Source: Molanna angustata | Lineage: Eukaryota > Arthropoda > Insecta > Trichoptera > Molannidae | DNA: 64,000 bases | Direction of reading: 5' to 3' | NCBI GenBank assembly: GCA_963576475.1 | Contig: OY754977.1 | Coordinates: forward strand, 12,089,854 to 12,153,853 | In this document: one piece after another, positions 52,801 through 61,577 of the stretch | How the letters are laid out: each line of letters begins with the position of its first letter | Position numbering within the stretch: position 1 is the stretch's first letter | The notes under the pieces: model-generated | Seen by the model: the letters and a program-made list of their open reading frames with translations, nothing else | Databases searched by the model: none | What the model was told of the DNA's origin: nothing | Made by a program: the position numbers and the translations under genes

Positions 52801-55800
52801 CCAACAAATAACAGCCACACTAAGCTAAGGTCAGGATTAGTTTTTGTTATGTTTCCGGTGAACATGAATATGGACTCAAGATAACGTTACTTTATAAAAT
52901 ATGCAAATAAGAAATACATAATAAACTATAAAAATATCATTAAAATATTCTAACGTGTGAATTTCACGATTTTTACTCTATATATAAATTAATTATAAAA
53001 AAGTACTATTTTGATCTCATGAGTACAGGTAATTGCCGCTGGCGCCAACAGATGGCGCTAGCGGCGCTCGCTGTCAGGGTAGCCTTGTTTGTACACCAGT
53101 TTTTGTTTTTGACACATCATGTAGACAGTTTATTTAGTATTCATACCAATTTAGTTATTTTATTTTAATATTTGTTACTTTTTTTAAGTAAAAATTCCTT
53201 ATTTTCAAGCGAAAAGAATTTCAGTATTACAATATATAGAACTTTCAAAAATTGAATTGATAGGGATCTCATTAAAAGGCATAATTGGTGAACGTTGCGC
53301 AAGCGCATAAAGTGATCACGTAAACCAGCCGATGACAGGTCGTAAGCCCTGTAGGTGCCTTGATTTCCCGGTTCTCCTACAATAAATATTCCAACTTCGT
53401 CTCTATTGAGATAATTAAAAATCTGTTAAAAAATATCTTTGACTCCCGACAGGGAAAAAAATCCAATGTTTGCGCATATGCAATAATAAAAATATTCGAT
53501 TACTTTTTTTAATATACAATGCAACTGGCTCATGCCAGCCGCAATTATAACTACAGACAAACCTAACCAATCTATTTTTACCAAACTTTTAAAAAATCGG
53601 TGTACATCCTAGGATATACTCGCTGTCATGGCTGTTTATTCGCTTCGCACTTGTTGATTGTTGAGATTGTTCGACAGGGGACACGCATATTTATCAGAGT
53701 ATAATATTTAGCAGAGTATAATTATGGATAAACCAAGGAAACGTTCTACAAATTTTACCCCCAGTGAAAAAACTAAATTAATTGAATTAGTTTCAAAAAA
53801 CACGGCAATTACTTCAAAACAAACGGATGGAGCATGTCTATTCAACGATTTCACGAATCCAGCCATCTTCCAAGATGATAATAAACAAAATATAACTTAA
53901 ATTTTACAAAAAAAAAGATAAATTCAATAATAAAACAACTCTGCGACGAAATCGTAACCCAAATATCTATCTGTCAAACGCGTTAAGTGACGCTTATGAC
54001 GGTTAATCCACTAGAGACCGCCACTTAAAATTTTATGCGCCGACGTCGCTAAGCGAGGCTAAGATTGTTTGGTGAAATGCAATTTTGCGCTAAGTGGTTC
54101 ATAAATGTGATTTTTTAAGTTAAGGAGCCTTGGGGAAATCGGGCATTAGAGAAATAAATCTTTTATATGCTTAAAGAGTGCATAAAACTAAAGTGAATGA
54201 CCGATAAAGTTTACTGATTTCAACTAAGGTTTGTTCTTAAAATGCAAAAAATCAACAAATTTGCGGTTTCCGATAATTTAAATCACGTATAAACCTTTTT
54301 TAACGCATGCCATAATTAACCTTACTAACGCGTAACTTCATAGTGCATTGGGCGGTTTTAATATATCATGTTTTCAGTCACTAAGTTTAGCGTTATATGT
54401 CCTCTTAACAGTACAAGCACCTATCTTAAGATGAGGTTATTGAGATATACATATTTATATATAAATTAACATATTTTATACAAGAGAAGATTTTTGTAGG
54501 TAGATATTTACCTATATAACAATAGTACATATTTCCCACTTAAATAAACTTAAAGTTACCGTCATAAAACAACATGAGCCAGCGTTACGGGTGCGCAGAG
54601 CGCTAATTTGTGTATACTTGCTTGGTTGGTATATGTGCAAATCGCCACCCTCCACACCAAAATGGCTCAAGAAGTTTGATGAATACTAAACTATTTGCGA
54701 TTTAACTATAATCCAACGCTTACCCAGTTTTATGTGTTTCTGAAATCAGCTAAGTATTGGATTATAGTTAGTTCGTTAATATTGAGTTGGACCAATAGTA
54801 TTTGAGAAAGCTAGTCTTAACCATAGCTGTGAGGCACCGGCTTAGAATAGTGCTTCCACTCTTTTCTATTATTGTTTTCGAGTGTCCCGTAAGAGCCGGG
54901 TAATCGAAAATACAACAGGCAACAATAACATCTCACATAGTTCAGCAATGAGGTTCACCACCCATTCTGAATATAGTGCCTTTTTAGGTGAGACGAGACT
55001 GGTGTGTGGGTATACACAGATATGTTGTGCTCCCTTTTACAAGGCAATGCACATCCGCACACCTTTTGCTGGTTACCCCACACTGTGGGATATGCCGTGA
55101 TGGTATGAATGAATGAATAGTCTTAACCAACCTTACTGATTGACCTTAAATGTTAGTTTACAATATTTTTTGATGTTGCACAATTTTTTGTACAAATTAA
55201 CACATAGGAAATATTCCAGCAGCTTGCTTTCCTTTCTAAAACCAATATTTTATTGCAAATGCTAAAAATACGATAGTTCTAAAAATAAAGTAGACAACTG
55301 AGATATTTGGAGAAATTAATTTCACAGAAGTTCTTTAAAATATTACTTTAAATATACATCATACCTTAAAGCTGATTCTAAATTGTCTTCGTGATAGTAA
55401 ATTGTAGCAGCGGTGATTAAAAATATATCATTTGAGAGATCAACACCTTTAGTCACCTGTAAACACCAGAAAGTTACTATAACAATGTAAATATATTTTA
55501 TTTATCTTTTAGAAAACTTATTTGTCGTAGTTCAATTACAAACACATTGTTTTAAAAATAATATAGTAAAAGTATCATATTCATGAGAGCTATGGTACCT
55601 ATATCAGCAAATAATTTGAAAGAGTGTAAAATTATTGTTTTTTTGTTAGGTTGGTATATGAGCAGAATGTCTCCATCTCCTCCGAAATAATGTCAAAATA
55701 TAACATACAGATTATTTTACAAGTAAGATAAATATACCTAGTGACGATTTGTAGTTCAAAAAGCTATGAAAATAAGAAAGATATTTTATGGGTTGGCTTA

Positions 55801-56369
55801 GTACATTCAAGACTATTACGCGAGTACAATACGAAATTTGACAAATAAGAAATAAACACAAGAAGTACCAATATTAAAAGTGCTTACCTTTTCGTCAATT
55901 TCTGCGACAATGGCTTGAGACTGAGATGGATTCGACAGATACTGAGCTAGCAACTTGAGAGGTTGTAATTTAGGATTTGACGAGCTATTGATTTCATTTT
56001 GAACAAGTCTGAAATTTTTTTGAGCAATGAAGGCTCTATAAAGGAATGCATCTCTCTCCAAAGCCACATCAGGGTCATTGCACTGAAATGTTGCAAACAA
56101 AGTTAAAGCAATTTCGTTAATTAACATTAAATGATACGAAAAATAAATAATAACTTGTTATTTTGTAAAATAAAACATAATTATTATGAAAAACATAACC
56201 TTCAACGGGTAATTCTGAAGTTCAAAACGTTGAATTTGTGCAAAATATTTAGAAAAAAAACACTAACCTTTAATTTCTGCGCTTCGTTTATGCATTGTTG
56301 ATAATTTCCAATGTAGAATGAGTTTTTAACATCAAATAACACATCGACATCCTGCTGCTGACGTGCCAT
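46883..56369 (-). CDS. COPE: Coatomer subunit epsilon (epsilon-COP), 6 exons, 302 aa
   Basis: On the minus strand the exons are 56369-56268, 56082-55888, 55456-55365, 52229-52064, 49582-49361 and 47014-46883. All junctions are GT-AG, phases fit, and the joined length is 909 nt (302 aa; human COPE is 308). The protein is an all-helical TPR-like solenoid that binds alpha-COP in the COPI coat, which carries retrograde Golgi-to-ER traffic. Recognisable segments are [20 protein letters not shown] at the N-terminus, [16 protein letters not shown] and KLLAQYLSN (exon 2), [21 protein letters not shown] (exons 3-4), [11 protein letters not shown] (exon 4), and [17 protein letters not shown] (exons 5-6), near-identical to vertebrate COPE. 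The ATG at 56369 is the first in frame and matches the family start. Introns contain several repeats, among them a LINE in antisense (47576-49080), but no exon is damaged. Confidence 0.95.
47150..47575 (+). repeat. Composite SINE-like element, 5' part, split by LINE
   Basis: A tRNA-like block ('gtgctatgagcgaacgag') is followed by 'ctacttgtat'-like and 'cgcagttcaggggtgac' motifs and ends in 'atagaacttt'. It continues after the LINE at 49081. The order matches the unbroken copy at 925-1480 (inverted). Confidence 0.65.
47566..47575. repeat. Target-site duplication of LINE 47576-49080
   Basis: ATAGAACTTT, repeated at 49081-49090. Confidence 0.85.
47576..49080 (+). pseudogene. 5'-truncated RTE-type LINE, reverse transcriptase with frameshifts
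   Basis: The reverse-transcriptase domain is spread over shifting frames. Part 1 reads [20 protein letters not shown] (to about 47880). Part 2 reads [43 protein letters not shown] and [11 protein letters not shown] (47891-48480). Part 3 reads [20 protein letters not shown] and [10 protein letters not shown] (48423-48870). Part 4 reads [14 protein letters not shown] and [14 protein letters not shown] (48890-49066). The catalytic aspartates (FVDF, YADD) are present. The breaks are a deletion with frame change near 47880, and frame changes near 48430-48480 and 48870-48890, so the element is dead. It is flanked by ATAGAACTTT duplications, lacks its 5' half as usual for target-primed insertion, and lies antisense in COPE intron 5. 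Confidence 0.9.
49081..49270 (+). repeat. Composite SINE-like element, 3' part, continuing after LINE
   Basis: It has 'aacgttgcgcaagtgc', 'cagccgatgacaggtc', 'ccctgtaggtgc' and 'cgtctctattgagatg', the conserved 3' half of the family. It starts with the second copy of the LINE's target duplication. Confidence 0.7.
49583..49985. other. COPE intron 4, part nearest exon 5
   Basis: AT-rich, with no repeat ends or exons recognised before the HINE-like copy starting near 49990. Confidence 0.5.
49990..51395 (+). mobile_element. HINE/Helentron-like element, copy B (5' end degraded, LINE inserted)
   Basis: From 'ggcctacaaaacttttatac' (about 50077) to the end it aligns with copy C (59854-60905). It closes with ATCGACAGTTGGA, the CATGT-gtt-ACATG hairpin and CTAA (51392-51395) before T. 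The microsatellite and 5' TCCAACTGTCGAT are missing. A LINE fragment interrupts it at 50472-51064. Confidence 0.7.
50472..51064 (-). pseudogene. 5'-truncated LINE fragment with 9-bp target duplication
   Basis: The minus strand has one open frame: [81 protein letters not shown] and [11 protein letters not shown]. This is the C-terminal third of an RTE-type LINE ORF. It ends in a GAAGAAGAT tail. AGGCAGTAT at 50463-50471 and 51065-51073 is the target duplication, and it lies inside the HINE-like copy B. The same family left the fragment at 19033-19375. Confidence 0.88.
51474..51630 (-). pseudogene. LINE ORF2 C-terminal fragment (jockey/CR1-like)
   Basis: The minus-strand frame has [16 protein letters not shown] and [20 protein letters not shown], matching the hPxxRTxxFxxSFxxxAxxLWNxLP signature at the C-terminus of jockey/CR1-type LINE ORFs. 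Less clear homologous sequence continues to about 51740 with stops. Confidence 0.65.
51905..51965 (+). repeat. Dispersed 'GGCAATAAACTCGCCAtT' repeat core
   Basis: 'ggttagttggaagaaattgc' is followed by 'cggcaataaactcgccattt' and 'gcgcac'. It is shared with 1500-1560 and 61310-61370 (inverted). Confidence 0.5.
52495..52704 (-). repeat. Dispersed repeat, inverted copy of 17305-17530
   Basis: 'taaacctaaacacctct', 'ttctctagtgaatg' and 'attactccataactatgtgt' are the inverse of segments at 17305-17530. It stops where the TIR element at 52705 begins. Confidence 0.6.
53036..53067. promoter_or_regulatory. GC-rich hairpin with CTCF-like motif
   Basis: CCAACAGATGGCGCTA at 53045-53060 fits the CCAnnAG(G/A)nGGCGC core of insect and vertebrate CTCF sites. 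It lies within an inverted repeat, GCCGCTGGCGCC against GGCGCTAGCGGC, one mismatch in 12. Occupancy is inference. Confidence 0.35.
53180..53440 (+). repeat. Composite SINE-like element, 3' half
   Basis: It matches the inverse of 930-1190 nearly base for base: 'attttcaagcgaaaagaat', 'tatatagaactttcaaa', 'gaacgttgcgcaagcgcat' and 'ccctgtaggtgcc'. Confidence 0.8.
53724..53900 (+). pseudogene. Truncated Myb/SANT-like DNA-binding frame, 58 aa
   Basis: The frame [20 protein letters not shown] continues [17 protein letters not shown], then departs from the family and stops. The part xxNFTxxEKxxLIELVxKxxxIIxxKxTDG is the N-terminal half of the Myb/SANT-like domain found in regulatory and Harbinger-associated proteins. 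The second half (the tryptophan-rich helices) is missing, so a functional DNA-binding fold is unlikely. It lies on the plus strand within COPE intron 3 and within the TIR element. Confidence 0.6.
54145..54596. other. COPE intron 3, no element recognised
   Basis: AT-rich, with nothing identifiable between the TIR element and the next dispersed repeat. Confidence 0.5.
54597..54685 (+). repeat. Copy of dispersed 'TTGGTTGGTATATGTGCAAA' repeat
   Basis: 'gcttggttggtatatgtgc' is followed by 'aaatcgccaccctccacacc'. Confidence 0.6.
54820..55105. other. GC-richer block, unclassified
   Basis: The stretch from 'agctgtgaggcaccgg' to 'gtgggatatgccgtgatgg' has a GC content well above its surroundings and sharp edges, suggesting an old insertion. 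The 72-codon frame in it has no recognisable domain. Confidence 0.35.
55635..55700 (+). repeat. Decayed copy of dispersed 'TTGGTTGGTATATGTGCAAA' repeat
   Basis: 'gttaggttggtatatgagca' is followed by 'tctccatctcctccgaaa'. Confidence 0.4.
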
Positions 56370-57014
56370 TTTCACGGTTTACAATAAACGTCAAAGTTGT
56401 GAAATGTCTGGTAAAAATTCGAAATAAGCATACCTTTCAATATATTATACGAAAAAGTACTTTTATGTTATTTTTAAAATAACAGAAATCACTCGTGATG
56501 ATACATTAATCACAAGGAAAAAAATGTTTTTGACAATGTAACTATTATTTTTATTATAAATCATCAATTTACAATAAAATAAAACTCTACAGGCAAATTT
56601 TCAAATTTATAATTATTTGTCAAATGTTAATACTAAAACGAATATTATAACACTCCTGCCATCTATTGGATATTACAAAAAATATTTTAATTTAATATAT
56701 AATTTTTTACATAGATGCTCTCATATGTTTCGCATACTCGTATAAATTTTTATTCCTCACTAACCCAAGGGGATAATAATGGGAATTTGTGATTTCGCAT
56801 TTTTTAAGGCTATTTTTTTATTACAGATTATCAACTGGTATCATGCTGAGATTGTTTTCTGAAAGATTCATCACAAATCACAATGTATCTGTGTGTGTGC
56901 TATGTACGGCGTGTTTATTTTACTTTGTCGATTAAAGACTAAAGTAGGTACTCATTCGATTCATTTCAAATTTTGCAAATATGTATAGGCTAATACTCGC
57001 TTAGACCCCATTAG
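56370..57014. other. Upstream of COPE
   Basis: This contains the 5' UTR and promoter of COPE (minus strand). I see no TATA box in a convincing position and no repeat with recognisable ends. Confidence 0.45.
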
Positions 57015-57253
57015 ATTTTATTTATTTATTTATTTATTTAATATTGCTTCTCGGGCAACTAACAGGTACTATGTCAAATATTAATTTAACACGCACCCAA
57101 TAACAAGTTGCCACATTCTGGAGACTTACGATATTAATCGTCTCACAGATCCAGACTGAAAACACAATTAAAAACTGTGTCTCCACCGGGAATCGAACCC
57201 GGGACCTTTGGCTCAGCAGTCAGAGTTCTAACCAACTGAGCCACGAAGGCCGA
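57015..57253 (-). repeat. tRNA-derived SINE, best-preserved tRNA head
   Basis: On the minus strand, from 57253, the head reads GGCCTTCGTGGCTCAGTTGG with a full A box, then the B box GGTTCGATTCCC. The body is as in 8049-8262, ending in an (AAAT)n tail at 57015-57041. The head folds most like a normal tRNA of all copies. Confidence 0.9.
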
Positions 57254-57529
57254 GATTTTGAAGGATATCTGAATAGTGCTTCTCATTTTTTCTAACCATC
57301 AATTATTTCAAAGTGACCCTAAGCTCAGGAAACTTAAAATATGAAAATTTTATTTACAAATTGGTAAAAAGGCACATCACTTTCGTAAAATGGCATTGAA
57401 GAATTATCAAGTTTTAGAAATAAAATATTTAAATAAAAAATAATGTAACAAACTCATTGCATGAAAATGCTAAATATTTTCCATAGAAAATTTGAATATT
57501 TAATAAAATGACTTGTTAGTGAGGAGTTA

Positions 57530-57600
57530 AGCGTTGGCCACAACCCACTCGTTTTATATTAATTTCATCGATTGTCAAAGAATTCTCAAAAAGGGGTGTA
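57530..57600 (-). repeat. Small Helitron family 1 internal fragment
   Basis: 'gttggccacaacccactcg' followed by 'ttttatatt' matches the internal 'gtggccatcac' segment (inverted) of the Helitrons at 22164 and 24749. Confidence 0.4.
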
Positions 57601-57639
57601 GAGTGCATGGAGAGGGGCAGAATTTTTGACTTCACGAAT

Positions 57640-57990
57640 GGGTTTGCGGTTCTCGAGTTATGTGATTGTGCCCCCCCCTAATAACATTTGATCCGCTTGG
57701 TGCATAAAGCACAAAATTTTTGAATGTATAGAAAATATTATTCCTACAAAACTTTCAGATTGTGAATTTTTGTTCCAGTCAGGGGCTATCAACATTTAAT
57801 TTTTTTTTATATTTCCACATATCTTAAAAACAAAAAAAGCTAGAACGCCGAACATTTGTATGAATATAGACAAATATAATATCACAAACTATTTATTTGT
57901 GAACAAGTTCTGAGATTTCTCAAACTTATTTTATTGGGAAACCTGTACTTTTCAATTTATAAGCGAAAAACTAAAATAAGGCTTTTAAGG
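57640..57990 (+). repeat. HINE/Helentron-like internal fragment
   Basis: 'cccccccctaataacatttg', 'gatccgct', 'cctacaaaactttcaga', 'ttccagtcaggggctatcaa' and 'gctagaacgc' follow the order of copy C (60140-60420). Both ends are missing. Confidence 0.6.
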
Positions 57991-58137
57991 CTTACCGGGT
58001 CCCCCCTCTATAGCTCACCTCTCAAGATCGGGTACTTTTGACATTTTTACCACCTAAGGACCTCAAACCCATCCCTGAAGACAATTTTTTTTCCGTGCAC
58101 TCTATAATCATTTGTTGAACAATTTTAAATATATAAT

Positions 58138-58190
58138 GGAGACAAAAGCTCGATATGGACCGTAGAGCTATCGAAGAAGAAGAAGAATTC
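58138..58190 (+). pseudogene. Extreme 3' end of an RTE-type LINE
   Basis: 'acaaaagctcgatatggacc' encodes TKARYGP before a stop, followed by (GAA)n. It matches the EAKARFGL tail of the LINE at 47576-49080, so it is a copy truncated to its last about 50 bp. Confidence 0.55.
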
Positions 58191-58844
58191 TAGATTATTA
58201 ATCTATCTTACAGCGTGTGAATTATAATAAAATATTGAATATGGTGGCTTTCTCGGTCACCTTCGTATTTATGATTTTATCATTCACATCCGATTTCGTA
58301 TACGAAATAAAGCGGTATTTAAATCTTCCGATTTTCTTCACGATTTGTCCTGCTATTTTCTCTTTTCTTGCGTTTCTTGATATTGATTTAGAGTTTTTCT
58401 TAAAAAATACACGACCAATGGCAAATGCCATACTGACGAGCCCCTATGTTTTTGCCAGCAGCAAACCGGTCGTACATAGTTAAAGGTACCTATTATTATA
58501 AAGAAAGACGTTGGAAGGTACCTACTTAATACTTTCGTGGATTTAAAAAATATTGATCACGAACAATAATCCATAAAAAGCGGAGGACAATGATTTATAA
58601 ATAGCAAATTAATATAATTTTTAAATACATAATATAGACGACGTTTTATTTATTTATAGAGTAAGAGCAACAAATCAATTTATTAAAAAAAAAGTAATTT
58701 TTTTAAGTAGTGATAGTGAATTTAAACCTGCATTACAAAATATATTATTTTATTAAATTTTAATAAATTCGAAAAGGGGATGGGAAGGGAGAAAGGTAGG
58801 AAGGGGACTGTATGGGATGCATTGACCACTGGAAACTTATATTT
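58191..58844. other. Intergenic DNA, no supported gene
   Basis: An 88-codon plus frame (58217-58483) and a 69-codon minus frame overlap here. Neither shows a known domain. Confidence 0.5.
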
Positions 58845-58958
58845 AAATAATAAATAAATTTGGAATGGTAAAATAAAACCAATTAGTAGAACTGTCATTA
58901 AATTAGTAGAACTGAAAACTTTGGTTTTATTTTACCATTCCAAATTTATTTATTATTT
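58845..58958. repeat. Inverted repeat, 37-bp perfect arms, 40-bp loop
   Basis: Arms 58845-58881 and 58922-58958 are exact inverses (core 'tttggaatggtaaaataaaa'). The loop holds a direct repeat, 'aattagtagaactg', twice. Confidence 0.9.
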
Positions 58959-59029
58959 GAAATGGAGTTCTACCAAGAATTGTCCGTAGAAAAGTTAAAA
59001 AAAGTTATATTTAAATGTTATTACTGAAT

Positions 59030-59120
59030 TGAAAAATATAGACCTCGCGGTTCTTGGCTTGAAACTATGTAGACATGTTAAGAGAAACAAATTTTCTTGA
59101 ACAATTAATCGACAGTTGGA
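59030..59120 (-). repeat. HINE/Helentron-like 5' end fragment
   Basis: On the minus strand it starts TCCAACTGTCGATTAATTG and continues 'ttcaag', 'tctcttaacatg' and 'caagcc', as in copies A and C. Confidence 0.6.
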
Positions 59121-59204
59121 CTAACTATTTATTAAGTTCACTTGTCTGTCTGTCTATGTACTGGAATTTTGCAATTGATTTTTTACTAACTTCCCGGCCA
59201 TAGC

Positions 59205-59376
59205 TCAGCCCCCCCTAGGCAACGCGTCATTTAGCTCAAGAAAAGAAACAAGAAAGATAACTCCATGTATGGAAGTGACAGTTGCCAGTCACGTGACAAC
59301 TGTCACTTCCATATATTGAGTTATCTTTTCTTGTTTCTTTTCTTGAGCTAAATGACACGATGTCTAGGGGGACTGA
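59205..59376. mobile_element. Foldback MITE, about 172 bp
   Basis: The left arm 'catttagctcaagaaaagaa' to 'ggaagtgacagttg' is matched by its inverse on the right over about 70 bp. Ends are TCAGCCCCCCCTAGG and the inverse of TCAGTCCCCCTAGAC. The centre is 'ccagtcacgtgac'. Confidence 0.8.
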
Positions 59377-59853
59377 AACTTTTAGTTACAGACAATGCAT
59401 GGTAAAAACTGTTTCCAGCTTGATTCATTTGATATTTTGATAAAATTGAACAAAATTGTATTTCATGCAGAGTAAACAAGGGTGAACGTTACTAAATTTT
59501 TAATTTTATTTGGTTAGATGCATGTTAGATGCAACAATAATATTACTATAGCATCATACCTTCATGAATATTACACTGTTTTAATGACTAAAAACAGTTA
59601 AAAACATAATACTAAATATACATTTCTACACTAAATAATTTATTTTTAATGTAATTATTAATTTTTTTAATTTTTTATAAAAGTGTATGTTAGTGAATAA
59701 TTGATTACAAATTATATAAAATGTGATAAAAACTTTGAAATATGTGTATTTATTGCATTATTTCCTTATGAGTCCTTATGTCATATTTTCTTATTCGGAC
59801 ATTACCGATCACAATCGAAATTCAAGTATGTAGATATGGGTGACAGATGCTTT

Positions 59854-60905
59854 TCCAACTGTCGATTTGTTCAGGAGAACTTTGTTCTCTTAACATATCG
59901 ACAATGTATCAAGCCAGAATACGCGAGAATTGTATGGAGAGGTCTACTTTTTTCACGGCTTTTCCAACTTTGAAGTCAAAAAACACCAACTTAGAGGCTT
60001 CGCAGCATATATGTTCCATACACGGATTTACTCAGAATTCGGAGTAGAACATTTCGTGTGTCTGTGTGTGTCTGTGTGTGTGTCTGTGTGTGTGTGTGTC
60101 TGTGTGTGTGTGTGTCTGTGTGTGTGTCTGTGTGTCCGTCCCCCCCTTATAACTTTTGATCCGCTCAATTTACAGAGCCTAAAATTTCAGAATATATAAA
60201 CAGTTACAGGCCTACAAAACTTTTATACTCGGAATTTTGAATTTTTGTTTCAGTCAGGGGTTATCAACTTTTGAATTTTTATTTTATTTTTCCATATATC
60301 TCAGAAACCATAAACGCTAGAACGCTGAAAATTGGTACAAACATAGACAAATACAAAATCTCAAATCAGTTTTTTCAAAAAAATTCCAGGGTTTCTCAAA
60401 CATTTTTTATTAAGAAAAATATTTTTTTTATGATAAATTTATGAGTTTAACTGCCTATATTTCCAAAACTTTTACAATTATCGAAAAAAGCCGAAACACC
60501 CCAACTAGATAATTTAATTTTCTATAAAAAATATTAACATTGTAGTAGAAGATCTCAATTTTTTTTTAACAATTTTTTTAAAAATTGAATTTAGTGACGA
60601 CATCGCTTCATACATTTTGTATGGCAGTCGCCTATACACAATATGTAAGAAGACTTAATAGTTTGATACGTCATCTCCAAACATACATACATACCATCAT
60701 GCTATTTGCATATTCTGGGTAGGAAAAAGGATCTTCCTCCATACTATCCTATCTTGACATACATACCTACATATGTTGTATAGAAAACAAAATATCTGAA
60801 AATATTCAATAATTTGTATCTATGGGTTTATAGTTTGGTACATATTCTTCAACTATACATACTATCGCTATCGACAGTTGGATCTCATGTGTTACATGCA
60901 ACTAG
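59854..60905 (+). mobile_element. HINE/Helentron-like element, copy C (full length, 1052 bp)
   Basis: It starts TCCAACTGTCGATTTG after T. A long (TG/TCTG)n microsatellite follows at 60054-60138, then the shared body. It ends with the exact inverse of the start, ATCGACAGTTGGA (60870-60882), the CATGT-gtt-ACATG hairpin, and CTAG (60902-60905) before T. This is the reference copy for the family in this window. Frames of 66-90 codons inside are not genes. Confidence 0.75.
60054..60138 (+). repeat. TG/TCTG microsatellite in HINE-like copy C
   Basis: About 85 bp of TG with regular TC interruptions. A shorter version is at the same place in copy A (2428-2447, inverted). Confidence 0.9.
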
Positions 60906-61577
60906 TAATTACAGAACTGGATCTTGGAAATGTTAACGTAGGTATATATAATTGTAATGTCAACATCTTAACTTTCACGCCTTCCATAAAATAAAAGTAA
61001 ATTATAATCAGCAGACGTGTATGAATGTGTAAATTTGTTGTTTTGAAATCTATAAACAAATTAAACACGTAACAAGCCTAAAAGGCACCGTATATTAAAA
61101 CAACTTTATTTTATTTATTTATTTTATTTTTTATTTGTTTAGAAACTTAACAGCTATACTTTTTTAATGCTTAATTGTAAATAAGAATACAAAAGAAATA
61201 GCCAATTATAAAGATATAGATGGCTATTCTCTTTGATTATAGATGGCTAAACAAAAGAAATAAAACGTAATTAAAAATATATTTCTACATAATATGTACA
61301 CATCCTTACATCCTGCGCAAGTGGCGAGTGTATTGCCAACTAACATGGCAATTTATTCCAACTAACCAGTGATTATAAAATTACTATTTCGTATATAAGA
61401 ACCAACACAAAGTGTGTATGAAAACTACTAGTTAATTATTCCGTAAAATAATTAATTATTAAATAGGTATACATAGAATAATAATAAAACTATAGAATAT
61501 TCATTCCCATACAATACCTCGCTGAAAAAGTGAAGCCGTTTTATTGACCGGCTCGTGTCAATATATATTATTATGTA
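60906..61577. other. Spacer between HINE-like copy C and Helitron copy 3
   Basis: AT-rich. It holds a copy of the 'ggcaataaactcgcca' repeat core (61310-61370, inverted) and nothing else recognised. Confidence 0.5.

Larger units (their letters stand above)
52705..54144 (+). mobile_element. Possible decayed DNA transposon with TIRs and a Myb/SANT-like frame
   Basis: The left end GCCGCTTTCTCCAAGGTCC resembles the inverse of the right end (GCCCGATTTCCCCAAGGCTCC read inward). Further in, TTGCATTTCACCAA (52791-52804) is exactly inverted at 54069-54082. Inside lie a Myb/SANT-like reading frame (53724-53900) and an inserted composite repeat (53180-53440). Harbinger elements carry a Myb/SANT-like accessory gene, so a Harbinger derivative is possible. 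No clear target duplication or transposase is seen. Confidence 0.45.

Noticed and set aside
58217..58483. 88-codon hydrophobic frame and overlapping 69-codon antisense frame
   Set aside because: No family recognised, no splice or promoter context. Open frames on both strands of the same stretch suggest base-composition effects.
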